From assembly GCA_039934035.1 (NCBI GenBank), contig JBDTMZ010000027.1:60310-124309 (forward strand): DNA of 64,000 nucleotides. Reading direction: 5' to 3'. A program made the position numbers and the translations under genes. Origin of the DNA: Solibacter sp039934035. Lineage in GTDB: Bacteria; Acidobacteriota; Terriglobia; Bryobacterales; Bryobacteraceae. Under the pieces are notes generated by a model. That model was not told where the DNA came from and did not search any database. It was given only the letters and a program-made list of their open reading frames with translations. Below are positions 40,746-50,569 of the stretch, piece after piece. Within the stretch, counting starts at the first letter, position 1. Each line of letters begins with the position of its first letter.

Positions 40746-43317
40746 ATGTCACAACTGACGATTCTGGCACCGTTATCCGGTCAGGTTTGGCCGCTGGAGC
40801 GCGTTCCCGATCCGGTCTTCGCGCAGAAGATGGTCGGCGACGGCATTTCAATCGATCCCACCGACGCTCTGCTTCTAGCGGGATGTGACGGCGAGGTCGT
40901 CGCGCTGCACGCCGCGGGTCACGCGGTGACCTTGCGGACCGCGGACGGTCTGGAAGTGTTGATGCACGTGGGCATCGATACCGTGGTGCTCAAAGGGGAA
41001 GGCTTCCGGCCGCGCGTCAAGCCCGGGGACAAAGTACGCGCCGGCATGCCCCTGATTGAGTTCGATCTCGATTTTCTGGCCACGCACGCGAAGAGCCTGC
41101 TGACCCAGATCGTGATCACCAACAGCGAGCGCGTCACCTCCTGGGAGCGCGCCAGCGAGTTGGTTTCAGCAGGCAAGGACACTCTACTCACGGTGACCTA
41201 TAGCGCGGAAGGTGTTGCGGCTGAGGTGACAGCGGCCGCAACGGTGACGTCCGATGCCATCGTGATTCCGAATCACAGCGGGCTTCACGCGCGTCCGGCG
41301 GCCGTGCTGGCGAACCTCGCAAAAGGGGTTCCAGTCGACGGTCAAACTCCAATTGGGCGAGCGGCAGGCGAATGCCCGCAGCGTGACCGCGATCATGGCG
41401 CTGGAAGTGGCGCACGGGTCGAAGGTGCAGGTGGTGGCGAGCGGTCCGGACGCGAAAGCCGCTGTGGACAAACTGGCAGGGATACTGGCGGCAGGCTGCG
41501 GGGACGAGGGCTGCTTGCCGGCTCCCGCTCCGGCCACGACCACCATCTCCGCGTCGTCCGCACCCGCGCCCCGGCGCAAGACGTCCGACGCAAATCTGCT
41601 GGTGGGCGTTGCGGCCTCACCCGGCCTCGCGGTCGGAGAAGTCTATCAGGTCCGCCACGAGGAGATCGCGGTGACTGAGAAGGGTGCGGACGTAGACTCC
41701 GAACGTCGCCGACTGGCCGCCGCCCTAGGTGCCGCGCAGGGCCAACTGGCGGCTTTGCGTGCACAACTCCACGCCGATCGCGATCCGGCGAAAGCGGCGA
41801 TTTTTGCCGCGCATGAGGAGTTGATCTCCGACCCGGACCTTCTGGAAATCGTCGAATCCGCGATCGCCAAGGGGAAAAGCGCGGCGTTTGCCTGGAAGAA
41901 GGCGGTTACCACCCATGCCGACCGGCTTGCCGGATTGCGCAACCAACTGCTCGCCCACCGTGCCAATGACCTGCGGGATGTCGGCCTGCGCGTGCTGGCG
42001 CTGCTGACAGGCGTGGAACTCCAGCAGGCGGTGTATCCGCCGAACTCGGTGTTGATCGCCGAAGATCTCACACCTTCGGATACGGCGGTGCTCGATCGGT
42101 CGCGTGTGGTGGGTTTCTGCACCACGCGCGGCGGCGCCACTTCCCACGTCGCGATTCTGGCCCGCTCGATTGGGATTCCCGCGCTGGCGGGGATCGAACC
42201 GGCCGCGCTCGAGGTAGCGAACGGGACGCTGGTCATTCTCGACGGCGCCAAGGGCACGCTGCGGCTGCACGCCTCGCCGGAAGAGATCGCCGGCATTCGG
42301 GGGGAGCAGGAACGTGCCGAGGAGCGCCGGCGGGAGAATCTCGCGCACGCCCGCGAGCCCGCAATTTCGATGGAGGGTAAGCGCGTCGAAGTTCTAGCCA
42401 ACATCGGCGGGCTGACGGACGCTACGCGGCTTGCGGACCTGGGCGGCGAAGGTGTGGGCCTGCTGCGCTCTGAGTTTCTCTTCATGGAGCGCTCCGATGC
42501 CCCGACGGAAGAACAGCAGTTTGAGAGCTATAAAGCGATCGCAGAAGTGGTGGGGCACGATCATCCGCTCATCATCCGCACGCTGGACGTCGGCGGCGAC
42601 AAGCCGCTGGCGTACCTGCCGATTTCCAAGGAAGACAATCCATTCCTTGGGGAGCGCGGCGTGCGAGTCAGCCTTGACCGCCCCGAGACCCTGCGCACCC
42701 AGTTGCGCGCGATACTGAGGGCCGCGACCTACGGCCGGATCAGCGTCATGTTCCCCATGATCGCGACGCTGAACGAATTGCGCGACGTGAAAGCGATTCT
42801 CGCGGAAGAGGCCCGCAGTCTTGGGGTGCCGCCGGTACCCGCGGGCATCATGGTGGAAGTCCCTGCTACCGCGGTGATGGCCGCGCAATTCGCCCGCGAA
42901 GCGGACTTCTTCTCCATCGGCACTAACGATCTGACGCAGTACACTCTCGCCATGGACCGCGGGCATCCGAAACTCGCTCCGCAGGTGGACGGCCTGAACC
43001 CGGCGGTGCTCCGTCTGATTGCGCATACGGTGCAAGGCGCTCATTCGTTGGGAAGGCACGTGGGAGTTTGCGGCGGCATCGCGAGCGATTCCTGCGCGGT
43101 GCCGATCCTGCTCGGAATCGGCGTGGACGAGCTGAGTGTCAGCCCACCGGCGATTCCCGCGGTGAAGGCGCAGATCCGCGCCCTCAGCGTGGCTGCCTGC
43201 AAGGATCTTGCGGACCGCGCCCTGGCCGCCGAATCCGCGGAAGAAGTGCGGTCTCTGGTTCTCGATGTCCGGGTGGCGGACGCCGCAACAGCCAACTCAA
43301 GCACAATTCACAAATAA
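40746..43317 (+). pseudogene. PTS IIA-HPr-EI fusion, frameshifted in HPr
   Basis: Sugar phosphotransferase fusion that would carry phosphate from PEP through EI and HPr to IIA. IIA-Glc spans about 1-150 with His59 and active His74 (LMHVGIDTV). HPr begins near 172 with active His181 (NHSGLHARPA). At 41321-41328 (AAAAGGGG) the frame breaks: the downstream HPr sequence (FQSTVKLQLGERQANARSV) is in the next frame and continues into EI with its His motif GGATSHVAILARSIGIPA and PEP-binding C-terminus. Removing one G restores one protein of about 856 residues. As read, the pieces are 40746-41678 and a frame ending at 43317. The order matches NagF-type proteins for N-acetylglucosamine. It is either a sequencing error, a mutation, or a +1 shift. 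Confidence 0.85.
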
Positions 43318-43318
43318 T

Positions 43319-44330
43319 ATGTCCTACCTCAAGAGCTCCTTTTCCGTTCTGCAGAAAATCGGCAAATGCATGATGCTCCCGGTCTCCGTGCTGCCGGTCG
43401 CCGGAATTCTGCTTGGCGTCGGAAGCGCCAACCTTCCGTGGCTGCCCAGCGCGGTTTCCCAGGTGATGGCGGCCTCAGGCAACGCAATCTTTGCGAACCT
43501 GCCCTTGCTGTTCGCCATCGGCGTGGCCATCGGCCTGACGGATAACGACGGGGTCGCTGCGCTCGCTGGCGTCGTGGGGTTTGTGGTTTTCCTGGCATCG
43601 ATGGGGCTTTGCGCGAAGCTCCTTGGCACGGAGACCAAGGACATCATGGGCATTCCCTCCATCGAGACAGGCGCCTTCGGGGGGATTGCGGTGGGGCTGA
43701 TCGCGGCAACGGCATTCAACCGCTTTTACCGGGTCCAACTCCCCAGCTACCTGGGCTTCTTCGCGGGCAAGCGGGCCGTACCCATCATTACGGCGTTCTC
43801 GGTCATCTTCCTTGGCGCGCTCATGAGTTTCACCTGGCCCCCCATTGCCGGCTTGATTAAAGGCTTCTCAGACTGGGCTGTACACGGAAGGCCTTCGGTC
43901 GCCTTCACGATCTATGGAGTGGTGGAGCGCGCGCTCATCCCGTTCGGTCTTCATCACGTGTGGAACGTTCCGTTCTTCTTTCGGACCGGCGATTACGTGG
44001 ATCCCGCGACCGGCGCGGCCGTGCATGGCGAAATCGCGCGCTTCATCGCAGGCGATCCGACCGCGGGCAACATGACGGGAGGCTATTTATTCAAGATGTG
44101 GGGGCTCCCGGCGGCCGCATTAGCGATGTGGCAGGCCGCACGGAAAGACCAGCGCGCGAAAATCGGCAGCATCATGATTTCCGCAGCGCTCACCGCGTTC
44201 CTCACCGGCATCACGGAGCCGATCGAGTTTGCGTTCCTGTTCGTGGCTCCGGTGCTTTTATGCCATGCACGCTTTCCTGGCCGGCGCCGCGTACTTCCTG
44301 TGTGTGGAACTGGGTATCAAGCAAGGCTCC
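43319..44330 (+). pseudogene. PTS glucose/GlcNAc IIC, frameshifted and truncated
   Basis: Membrane channel subunit of a glucose-family PTS, starting 1 base after the EI stop. It matches the family from MSYLKSSFSVLQKIGK to FLTGITEPIEFAFLFVAPVL. A run of four T at 44256-44259 then shifts the frame; with one T removed the sequence continues as YAMHAFLAGAAYFLCVELGIK, exactly what the family has. Homology stops at about 44325-44330, where it meets the 3' part of the PFOR gene on the other strand. The last part of IIC and any IIB domain are missing. As read the frame runs to 44434 through unrelated DNA. Its substrate was probably N-acetylglucosamine or glucose, judging from the IIA-HPr-EI partner. 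Confidence 0.82.
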
Positions 44331-46783
44331 CGAGTACTCAAACAGCGGCTCCAGAAACTGCGAACTCTTATGATCGACCTTCGCCAGATCGCCCCGGCTG
44401 GTCTCCGGCAGATCGAGGAAGAAGGAGTAGTTGACCCGCTCGGCCTCCCGTAGAGGCTCCTGCGGACGCATGTCGATGGCTTTGTGTTTGGGATTGGTAC
44501 GGTCTTTTGCGGGACAAACGTTCACACACAGACCGCAGCCGGTGCAATCCTCCGGGGCTACCTGAATCGTAAAGCTCTTGCCTTTGAACTCCAGCCCTTT
44601 ATAGGCAGTCGATTGGAACGTGGCCGGAGCGTCCTCGATGGCGGCAGGGTCGTACACCTTGGCGCGAATGGTCGCGTGCGGACAGACCAAAACGCACTGG
44701 TTGCACTGGATGCAGATCTTGGGGTCCCAGACCGGAATTTCAAAGGCAATGTTCCGCTTTTCCCATTTCGCGGTGGCGACGGGCCACGTCCCGTCCACCG
44801 GGAAAGCGCTCACCGGCAACAGGTCGCCCTTGCCTGCCATGATGACCGCAGTCACCTTCTGCATAAAATCGGGCGCCTTGGCCGAGACCATCGGCGGCCG
44901 AGTGCGTCCGGTGGTCACTTCCGCGGGCACGGGGACCTCGTGCAGGTGGGCCAGCGTGCCGTCCACCGCTTCGAAGTTCCGCCGCACGACCTCCGCGCCC
45001 CGCTTGCCGTAGGTTTTTTCGATGGATTTCTTGATCTGTGCGATCGCTTCCTCGCGGGGCAGAACCCCGGAGATGGCGAAATAGCAGGTCTGCATGATGG
45101 TGTTGATCCGCTGCCCCATACCAGTGGCATTCGCCACAGCGACGGCGTCAATCGCAAAGAAGCGGATCTTCTTCGCGATCATCTGCTCCTGCATTTCGCG
45201 CGGCAGGCGATCCCAGACCTGGCCGCTCTGAGCAGGAAAACGGCGCCCGGAGCCGCGTATTCCAGGACATCGATTTTGTCCACGAACTCGAATTGATGAC
45301 AGGCGACAAAGCGGGCGTTGGACACCAAATAAGAAGACCGTATCGGTTTGGGACTGGCACGCAGATGCGAGATCGTGATGGCTCCGGACTTTTTCGAATC
45401 GTACACGAAATAGCCCTGCACATAACGATCGGTCTCGCCGCCGATGATCTTGATCGAATTCTTGTTGGCGCCGACCGTGCCATCGGCCCCCAAGCCGAAG
45501 AACAACGAACTCGCCACCTCGGCGGCTTCCGTGGAAAACGCCGGATCCCAGGGCAGCGAGGTGTGGCTCACATCGTCCACAATGCCCACTGTGAAGTGAT
45601 TGCGTGGGCTTTCGGAGGCGATTTCGTCAAACACAGATTTGACCATCGCCGGCGTGAACTCCTTCGACGACAATCCGTAGCGTCCTGCGACGACCCGCAT
45701 CGACTGGCCAGCTTCCCGCAACGCAGCGATTACGTCGAGGTAGAGCGGATCGCCAACCGCGCCGGGTTCTTTTGTCCGGTCGAGCACCGCCAGAGATTGC
45801 ACCGAGCGGGGCAAAGCGGCGATGAACGATGCGATGGAGAAGGGCCGGAATAGCCTGATTTTCAGGACACCCACCTTTTCTCCGCGCGCGGTCAGGTAGT
45901 CGACGGTCTCGTGGACGCTCTCCGCGCCCGAGCCCATGATCACAATGACGCGCTCCGCCTGTGGGTCTCCGGCGTATTCGAAGAGCTGATAGCGCCTGCC
46001 GGTGAGCGCCGCAAACCGGTCCATCAGGGCGTCCACCACACCGGGACAGGCGTCGTAGTAGCGGTTGGCCGCCTCACGCGCCTGAAAGAAGACATCGGGG
46101 TTCTGCGCCGTGCCGCGCAAGACGGGTGCGTCCGGCGTGAGCGCGCGGCGGCGATGTTCCTGCACTCGCTGTTCCGAGATCAGCGAACGGAGATCCTCAT
46201 CGGTCAACGCTTCGATTTTGGCCACTTCGTGCGACGTCCGAAAGCCATCGAAGAAGTGCAGGAAGGGGATCCGAGTTTCCAGCGTAGCGGCATGTGCGAT
46301 GGCGGCAAAGTCGTGAGCCTCCTGTACCGACGCGGAACACAACATGGCGAAACCGGTCTGGCGGACTGCCATCACGTCGGAGTGATCGCCGAAGATCGAA
46401 AGCGCGTGGGTGGCCAGTGTTCGCGCCGCGACATGCATGGCGAACGGGGTGAGCTCGCCCGCGATCTTGTACATGTTGGGAATCATCAGAAGCAGGCATT
46501 GCGAAGCCGTGAACGTGGTGGTGAGCGCGCCTGCCTGGAGCGCACCGTGTACGGCGCCGGCAGCCCCTGCCTCCGATTGCATCTCGACTACCTGCGGTAC
46601 GTTCCCCCACAGGTTTTTCTTGCCCTGGTTAGACCATTCGTCGGCCAACTCGCCCATATTCGAACTTGGCGTGATGGGGTAGATGGCGATGACCTCGCTC
46701 ATCCGGTGAGCGACGGAAGCCGCGGCTTCGTTGCCGTCAACCGTGATCTGTGTCCTGATTTGCCCGGTCAAGGTAGTACTCAT
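44325..46783 (-). pseudogene. nifJ: pyruvate:ferredoxin oxidoreductase, truncated and frameshifted
   Basis: Oxidises pyruvate to acetyl-CoA and reduces ferredoxin. From ATG 46783 the first frame covers the pyrimidine-binding domain (YPITPSSNMGELADEW), the transketolase-like domain (GVLKIRLFRPFS) and the start of the third domain (IIGGETDRYVQGYF). At about 45218-45232 the frame breaks after YAAPGAVFLL and resumes as VWDRLPREMQEQMI; a few expected residues are missing, so a small deletion is likely. Two [4Fe-4S] motifs follow (CIQCNQCVLVCPH, CTGCGLCVNVCP). Homology ends at SQFLEPLFEYSGA, immediately before the Cys-rich start of the thiamine-diphosphate domain, which is wholly lost at the junction with the IIC gene. 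As read it cannot be functional. Confidence 0.85.
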
Positions 46784-46841
46784 AGATCGGCTTCCCCTTT
46801 TACTCCGGCAGACTCGTGGATCCTACTTCGCTGGATCACGC

Positions 46842-48869
46842 TCAATACTGTGCGTGTGCCTTGTCGGCGGCGAACGCGGAACCGGTGCTGTGACAGACGC
46901 CGCAACTCTCCCCGATCGACGTCGTCATGGACAGCATGTGCGATGACGCCGACGCGCTGACGTGGCACCCCATGCATGACGAAGAGATTGGCTTCGCCGG
47001 GTTGAGGTATCCCTGGGGATCGCGAACGTCGTTCACTCCGGCCGGGTTGAACTGAGAGTCATTGATGTGGCATTTGTCGCAGTTCCGCGTGTCGCCCGGC
47101 CCGCCTTGCGGACTAAAGGCCGGGTAGCGGACGTCGGCGTAACTCTTATAGCTGGAATGAATGCGGTGAACCATCAAGTTGTAACTAACACCCGCAGCCA
47201 GCTGTTTCGGGTCGTCTGGAGTCGTAACCAGAGAAGGATTGTGGCAAAGAACGCACATTTCCACCTGGTTGCGATTATCGCCGTGGAAGTTGAGGAAAAA
47301 ATGACACTGATTGCAGGAGGCGGTTTGAGCGACGGTTCGACGAGGCTGTACAGGCGATCCATCGACCGAGAAATACGACACCTTGTTCACCCCTCCGGAC
47401 CTCACTTCCATTTCGGTCACAGTCCCGGGCAGAAGTGTCTCTGTGTGCCGGCCTTCCATGCCAATCGCAAAGGATCCGTGCGCGCCAGTGGGCACGGCAT
47501 GGACGAAGTTGTAAGTGCACACCCCATTGCTTGCGCACTGAGACGACGTCGTAGCGCTTTCCGATACGTACCCGAGTGTAGTTACATCCGAGCCGAAGCT
47601 GGTATACCCGTAGTCCGTGGTGGGCCCAGCCATCACAAATGACAGGTTGTCCAACTTGCTGAGAGGAATTGGGGCGCCCGACTTGTCCTTCACGGTGAAC
47701 GTCACTTTCGGTTTCTGGCCGGCGAATCCGTTCTCAATCTTTTGAATTTCGAAGACGATGCCCGTCAGGCTGGTAGAATCTTCAGGAACCACGTGGGCTC
47801 CCTTAATGGACGCGTCGAAGTCAAGTTCCCCTTGCGGGATGTGGCACAATGCGCACTGGTTGTCGCTGATCTGCGGGCCACCGGCGTGGTTCGCACCCGA
47901 GGCGAAATTCACGTTGTCGTGGCAGGCTCCGCACGCTACCCGCGTCGACTTGGTGAGGTAATTGCCGGCCTGTGTGGCTCCGGAACCTTGCTCGTGACAC
48001 ACTTCGCAGCGGCGCGGGTCGGCGGGATGCACGACGGTCGAGTAATCGTTCACGCCTCCGTTGAAACCGATGATCTGGTATGGCTTGCCGGCCTGGACGC
48101 TGGGGAGTTGGGAGCCCATGTGGATCTTGTGAACCATGACTGGCAGGTCGACCGTGTTGCCGGTATCGGGATCGGAAGTCTGGGGCGTGTGGCAGAGCAC
48201 GCACATCTCAATGCCGCGTCGTGATCCCCCGTGAAAGGACAGCTGATCGTGACATCGATTGCAGCTCTGAGTTCGAATCACGTCATGCACCACGGTAACT
48301 GGCGAGCCGTTGGGTACGAAGTTGGAGGTGACACTTGCGTAGTTCGTGCCCAGGTCGAACTCGGCCAAGTCGCGAGATGCATAGATCCCGATGGTATGCG
48401 TAGTCGCCTGATCGAACCCAGATGGGGCCTTAGTCGCGAACGTGTAGCGGTACCCATCCCCCATTGCGGTGAAGACTCCGTTCGACTCGGCAGCCGCCTG
48501 GGTCACCGTCCCTGATACGGCTCCGGTCGCGGTTCGCGTAACGTAGTCAACGTACTGCGTTTGGCCCTTTGGGATATACGCGGCGATAAAGTTGACAGAG
48601 ACGGCACCCGGTGTCGTTATTCCGGTACGGTCCAGGGGGACGCCTTTGGGGTCCGTGAGCGTGAAATCCACGCTGATCGTTCCATCTTGCGCAACCCGAG
48701 CGGCCGCAATAGTGACGACCAAACCGGGGCGCACGAAGGCAACCACCTTCGGATCGGCAAACATGGCCTTTTGGTTTCGGCTAAACGGCACGGTTGTGGC
48801 GCCGGTCAGGATCAGCGCCATGCCAACAATCGCGGCGGCGTATTTAGTTCCGGGTTTAATAGTGATCAA
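46842..48869 (-). CDS. decaheme c-type cytochrome, OmcA/MtrC-like
   Basis: Surface or periplasmic multiheme cytochrome of 675 residues. TTG 48869 has AAGGAGG 5 bases upstream and a signal segment (AAAIVGMALILTGATT). Ten CxxCH heme sites are visible: CNRCH, CVLCH, CEVCH, CGACH and CALCH in the first half; CNQCH, CVLCH, CDKCH, CMGCH and CGVCH in the second. The two five-heme groups are separated by a beta-rich domain (ENGFAGQKPKVTFTVKDKSG), the split pattern of OmcA/MtrC proteins that pass electrons to extracellular acceptors. No MtrA/MtrB partners are in the window. It lies upstream of, and on the same strand as, the PFOR gene (58 bases apart). Confidence 0.93.
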   Translation of the reverse strand: MITIKPGTKYAAAIVGMALILTGATTVPFSRNQKAMFADPKVVAFVRPGLVVTIAAARVAQDGTISVDFTLTDPKGVPLDRTGITTPGAVSVNFIAAYIPKGQTQYVDYVTRTATGAVSGTVTQAAAESNGVFTAMGDGYRYTFATKAPSGFDQATTHTIGIYASRDLAEFDLGTNYASVTSNFVPNGSPVTVVHDVIRTQSCNRCHDQLSFHGGSRRGIEMCVLCHTPQTSDPDTGNTVDLPVMVHKIHMGSQLPSVQAGKPYQIIGFNGGVNDYSTVVHPADPRRCEVCHEQGSGATQAGNYLTKSTRVACGACHDNVNFASGANHAGGPQISDNQCALCHIPQGELDFDASIKGAHVVPEDSTSLTGIVFEIQKIENGFAGQKPKVTFTVKDKSGAPIPLSKLDNLSFVMAGPTTDYGYTSFGSDVTTLGYVSESATTSSQCASNGVCTYNFVHAVPTGAHGSFAIGMEGRHTETLLPGTVTEMEVRSGGVNKVSYFSVDGSPVQPRRTVAQTASCNQCHFFLNFHGDNRNQVEMCVLCHNPSLVTTPDDPKQLAAGVSYNLMVHRIHSSYKSYADVRYPAFSPQGGPGDTRNCDKCHINDSQFNPAGVNDVRDPQGYLNPAKPISSSCMGCHVSASASSHMLSMTTSIGESCGVCHSTGSAFAADKAHAQY

Positions 48870-49164
48870 GCTGCCCTCCTTGCGCCCGTTGCGCGTCAGG
48901 CGATTCAGCGAGCACTCACGTTGAGCCAACTGGTTCCGCCTAGTCTTGGTGCCGTTTGAGATGCCCCTGGAATCCCGCCGCTTTATTTTTGTTGCCGGCA
49001 CAGAGGCGCGCGGAATCCATCCATACGCTACATCCATGGGTCAAATTAATAAAAGAAATCTGATCTGCGCAGTCGATCATCAACCGGTCGAAATCCGGGT
49101 CGGAACCGCTTCCAGAGCAGCATCCGGCAATGGAATCGAATTCGTTCAGCGAAGGGGAAAAAGC
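48870..49164. promoter_or_regulatory. divergent control region between two cytochrome genes
   Basis: About 295 bases separate two divergent heme-protein genes and must hold both promoters. The centre is AT-richer than its surroundings (near 49037-49056, AAATTAATAAAAGAAATC). I do not see a confident -35/-10 pair or operator, so this is positional inference only. Confidence 0.35.
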
Positions 49165-49398
49165 ATGCGTCTGGCAAAACTGGCAGTTCCATCAGCCGTT
49201 CTGGCACTCGGCCTTCTGGTCTGTGTGTCGACTATCCAAGCCACGGCAGCGTACGGCAAGAAGGAGAAGAAGTCCTGCACGACTTGTCATGAGAAAATGT
49301 CCAAAGACTCGGCGGAGATGACCAAGAACCTCAAGCCGGTTGGCACATGTTACAAGGAGAACAACCACTCGCTGGCCAAGTGTGCGGACGCGAAGTAG
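49165..49398 (+). CDS. small single-heme c-type protein
   Basis: Secreted 77-residue protein. ATG 49165 follows AAGGGGAAAAAG; the signal peptide runs through VLALGLLVCVSTIQATA. The mature part is about 50 residues with one heme site (CTTCHEKM) and two more Cys (GTCYKENN and AKCADAK) that could form a disulfide. The Lys-rich surface (KKEKKS, KNLKP) suits docking to an acidic partner. It is divergent from the decaheme gene and ends in a strong hairpin, so it may be a periplasmic electron carrier for it. I do not recognise a named family. Confidence 0.75.
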   Translation: MRLAKLAVPSAVLALGLLVCVSTIQATAAYGKKEKKSCTTCHEKMSKDSAEMTKNLKPVGTCYKENNHSLAKCADAK

Positions 49399-49414
49399 GC
49401 GCAACAAGGCTCAG

Positions 49415-49471
49415 TTGGCGCGGGTGGGTGGATCGCCGGAGAAGGTAGAGGTTATCCACCCACAGCGCCAA
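49415..49471 (+). terminator. long hairpin after the small cytochrome gene
   Basis: A near-perfect stem-loop: TTGGCGC (49415-49421) and GTGGGTGGAT (49424-49433) pair with ATCCACCCAC (49454-49463) and GCGCCAA (49465-49471), about 17 pairs with a small interior bulge and a 20-base loop. No T-run follows, so it is either a factor-assisted terminator or an mRNA-stabilising 3' hairpin. Confidence 0.6.
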
Positions 49472-49623
49472 TGAATTAAAGGTGACCGCGCGGGCTCATG
49501 GATTAAGCGCGGCAAGAGCCCCTGTTTTGAGATTCTGCATCCGTCCTGCTTGCCCCGACATCATCAACACGCTTTTAGTCGGGCTCTGGCCCTCCACTCC
49601 GACGGCAGAAGGCGTACGCAACG

Positions 49624-50565
49624 ATGCATCGCAAGCACGAAAAATATAATCAGCTGATCGCGCGTTGCAAGGACCTGCCGCCGACCAGGACCGCGGTGGC
49701 GCATCCTTGCGACCAGGGCGCACTCAGGGGGGCAATCGAAGCGGCGGAACTTGGGCTGCTGACTCCCATCCTGGTGGGGCCGCGCGCGAAAATCGAGGCG
49801 ATCGCAATCCAAATCGGCAAGGACATTTCACGTTACGAACTGGTCGACACGTCCCATAGCCATGCCTCCGCCACGGAGGCGGTGCGGCTGATACGTGAAG
49901 GCAAGGCCGAATCGCTGATGAAGGGCAGCCTGCATACGGATGAGTTGATGAGCGCGGCGGTGGCACGCGAAACGGGGCTCCGAACTTCACGGCGTATCAG
50001 CCACTGCTTTGTCATGGACGTGCCCGCGCTCGACCGTGCGATTATCATCACCGACGCCGCGGTCAACATGTTTCCGACGTTCGAAGACAAGGTCCATATC
50101 ATTCAGAATGCGATTGACCTGGCCCACGCGCTGGGCAGCAAACAACCAAGGGTGGCAATTCTGTCGGCCATGGAAACGATAAACCCCAAGGTGCAGACGA
50201 CGATCGAGGCCGGCGCCCTGTGCAAGATGGCGGACCGGGGCCAGATCACCGGCGGCATCCTGGACGGTCCGCTCGCGCTGGATAACGCGATCAGCCTGGA
50301 TGCGGCCCGTATCAAGAAAATCGATTCGCCTGTGGCGGGCCGGGCGGACATCCTTATCGCACCCGACCTCGAGGCCGGCAACATGCTTGCCAAAAGCCTC
50401 TCGTTCCTCGCGGACGCGGATACCGCAGGCATCGTCCTCGGTGCGCGCGTGCCGATCATCTTGACCAGCCGCGCCGACTCGGTGCAGGCGCGGCTCGCCT
50501 CCTGCGCGGTCGCGGCGCTCGTCGCCAAGGCCCGTCGTGACGGCGTCGGCTCAATCCTCGGGTGA
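49624..50565 (+). CDS. pta: phosphate acetyl/butyryltransferase
   Basis: Converts acetyl-CoA and phosphate to acetyl phosphate; 313 residues, the compact form without the DRTGG regulatory domain. Family features include TAVAHPCDQGALRGAIEAAE, ESLMKGSLHTDELM, DAAVNMFP, ILSAMETINPKVQTT and ITGGILDGPLALDNAIS. Acetate kinase follows after 4 bases, so the two form the usual acetate-producing, ATP-forming pair. Sequence alone cannot exclude preference for butyryl- or propionyl-CoA. It follows the cytochrome and PFOR genes, which fits a role in fermentation. Confidence 0.88.
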   Translation: MHRKHEKYNQLIARCKDLPPTRTAVAHPCDQGALRGAIEAAELGLLTPILVGPRAKIEAIAIQIGKDISRYELVDTSHSHASATEAVRLIREGKAESLMKGSLHTDELMSAAVARETGLRTSRRISHCFVMDVPALDRAIIITDAAVNMFPTFEDKVHIIQNAIDLAHALGSKQPRVAILSAMETINPKVQTTIEAGALCKMADRGQITGGILDGPLALDNAISLDAARIKKIDSPVAGRADILIAPDLEAGNMLAKSLSFLADADTAGIVLGARVPIILTSRADSVQARLASCAVAALVAKARRDGVGSILG

Positions 50566-50569
50566 CCCA

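Noticed and set aside
41321..41328. Programmed ribosomal frameshift site in the PTS fusion
   Set aside because: A shift by +1 is needed, whereas A-AAA-GGG-type slippery sites give -1. No stimulatory hairpin or rare codon is evident, so an indel is more likely.
45293..46960. Plus-strand frames of 186 and 349 codons
   Set aside because: Both are antisense to the PFOR gene, whose domains are unmistakable.
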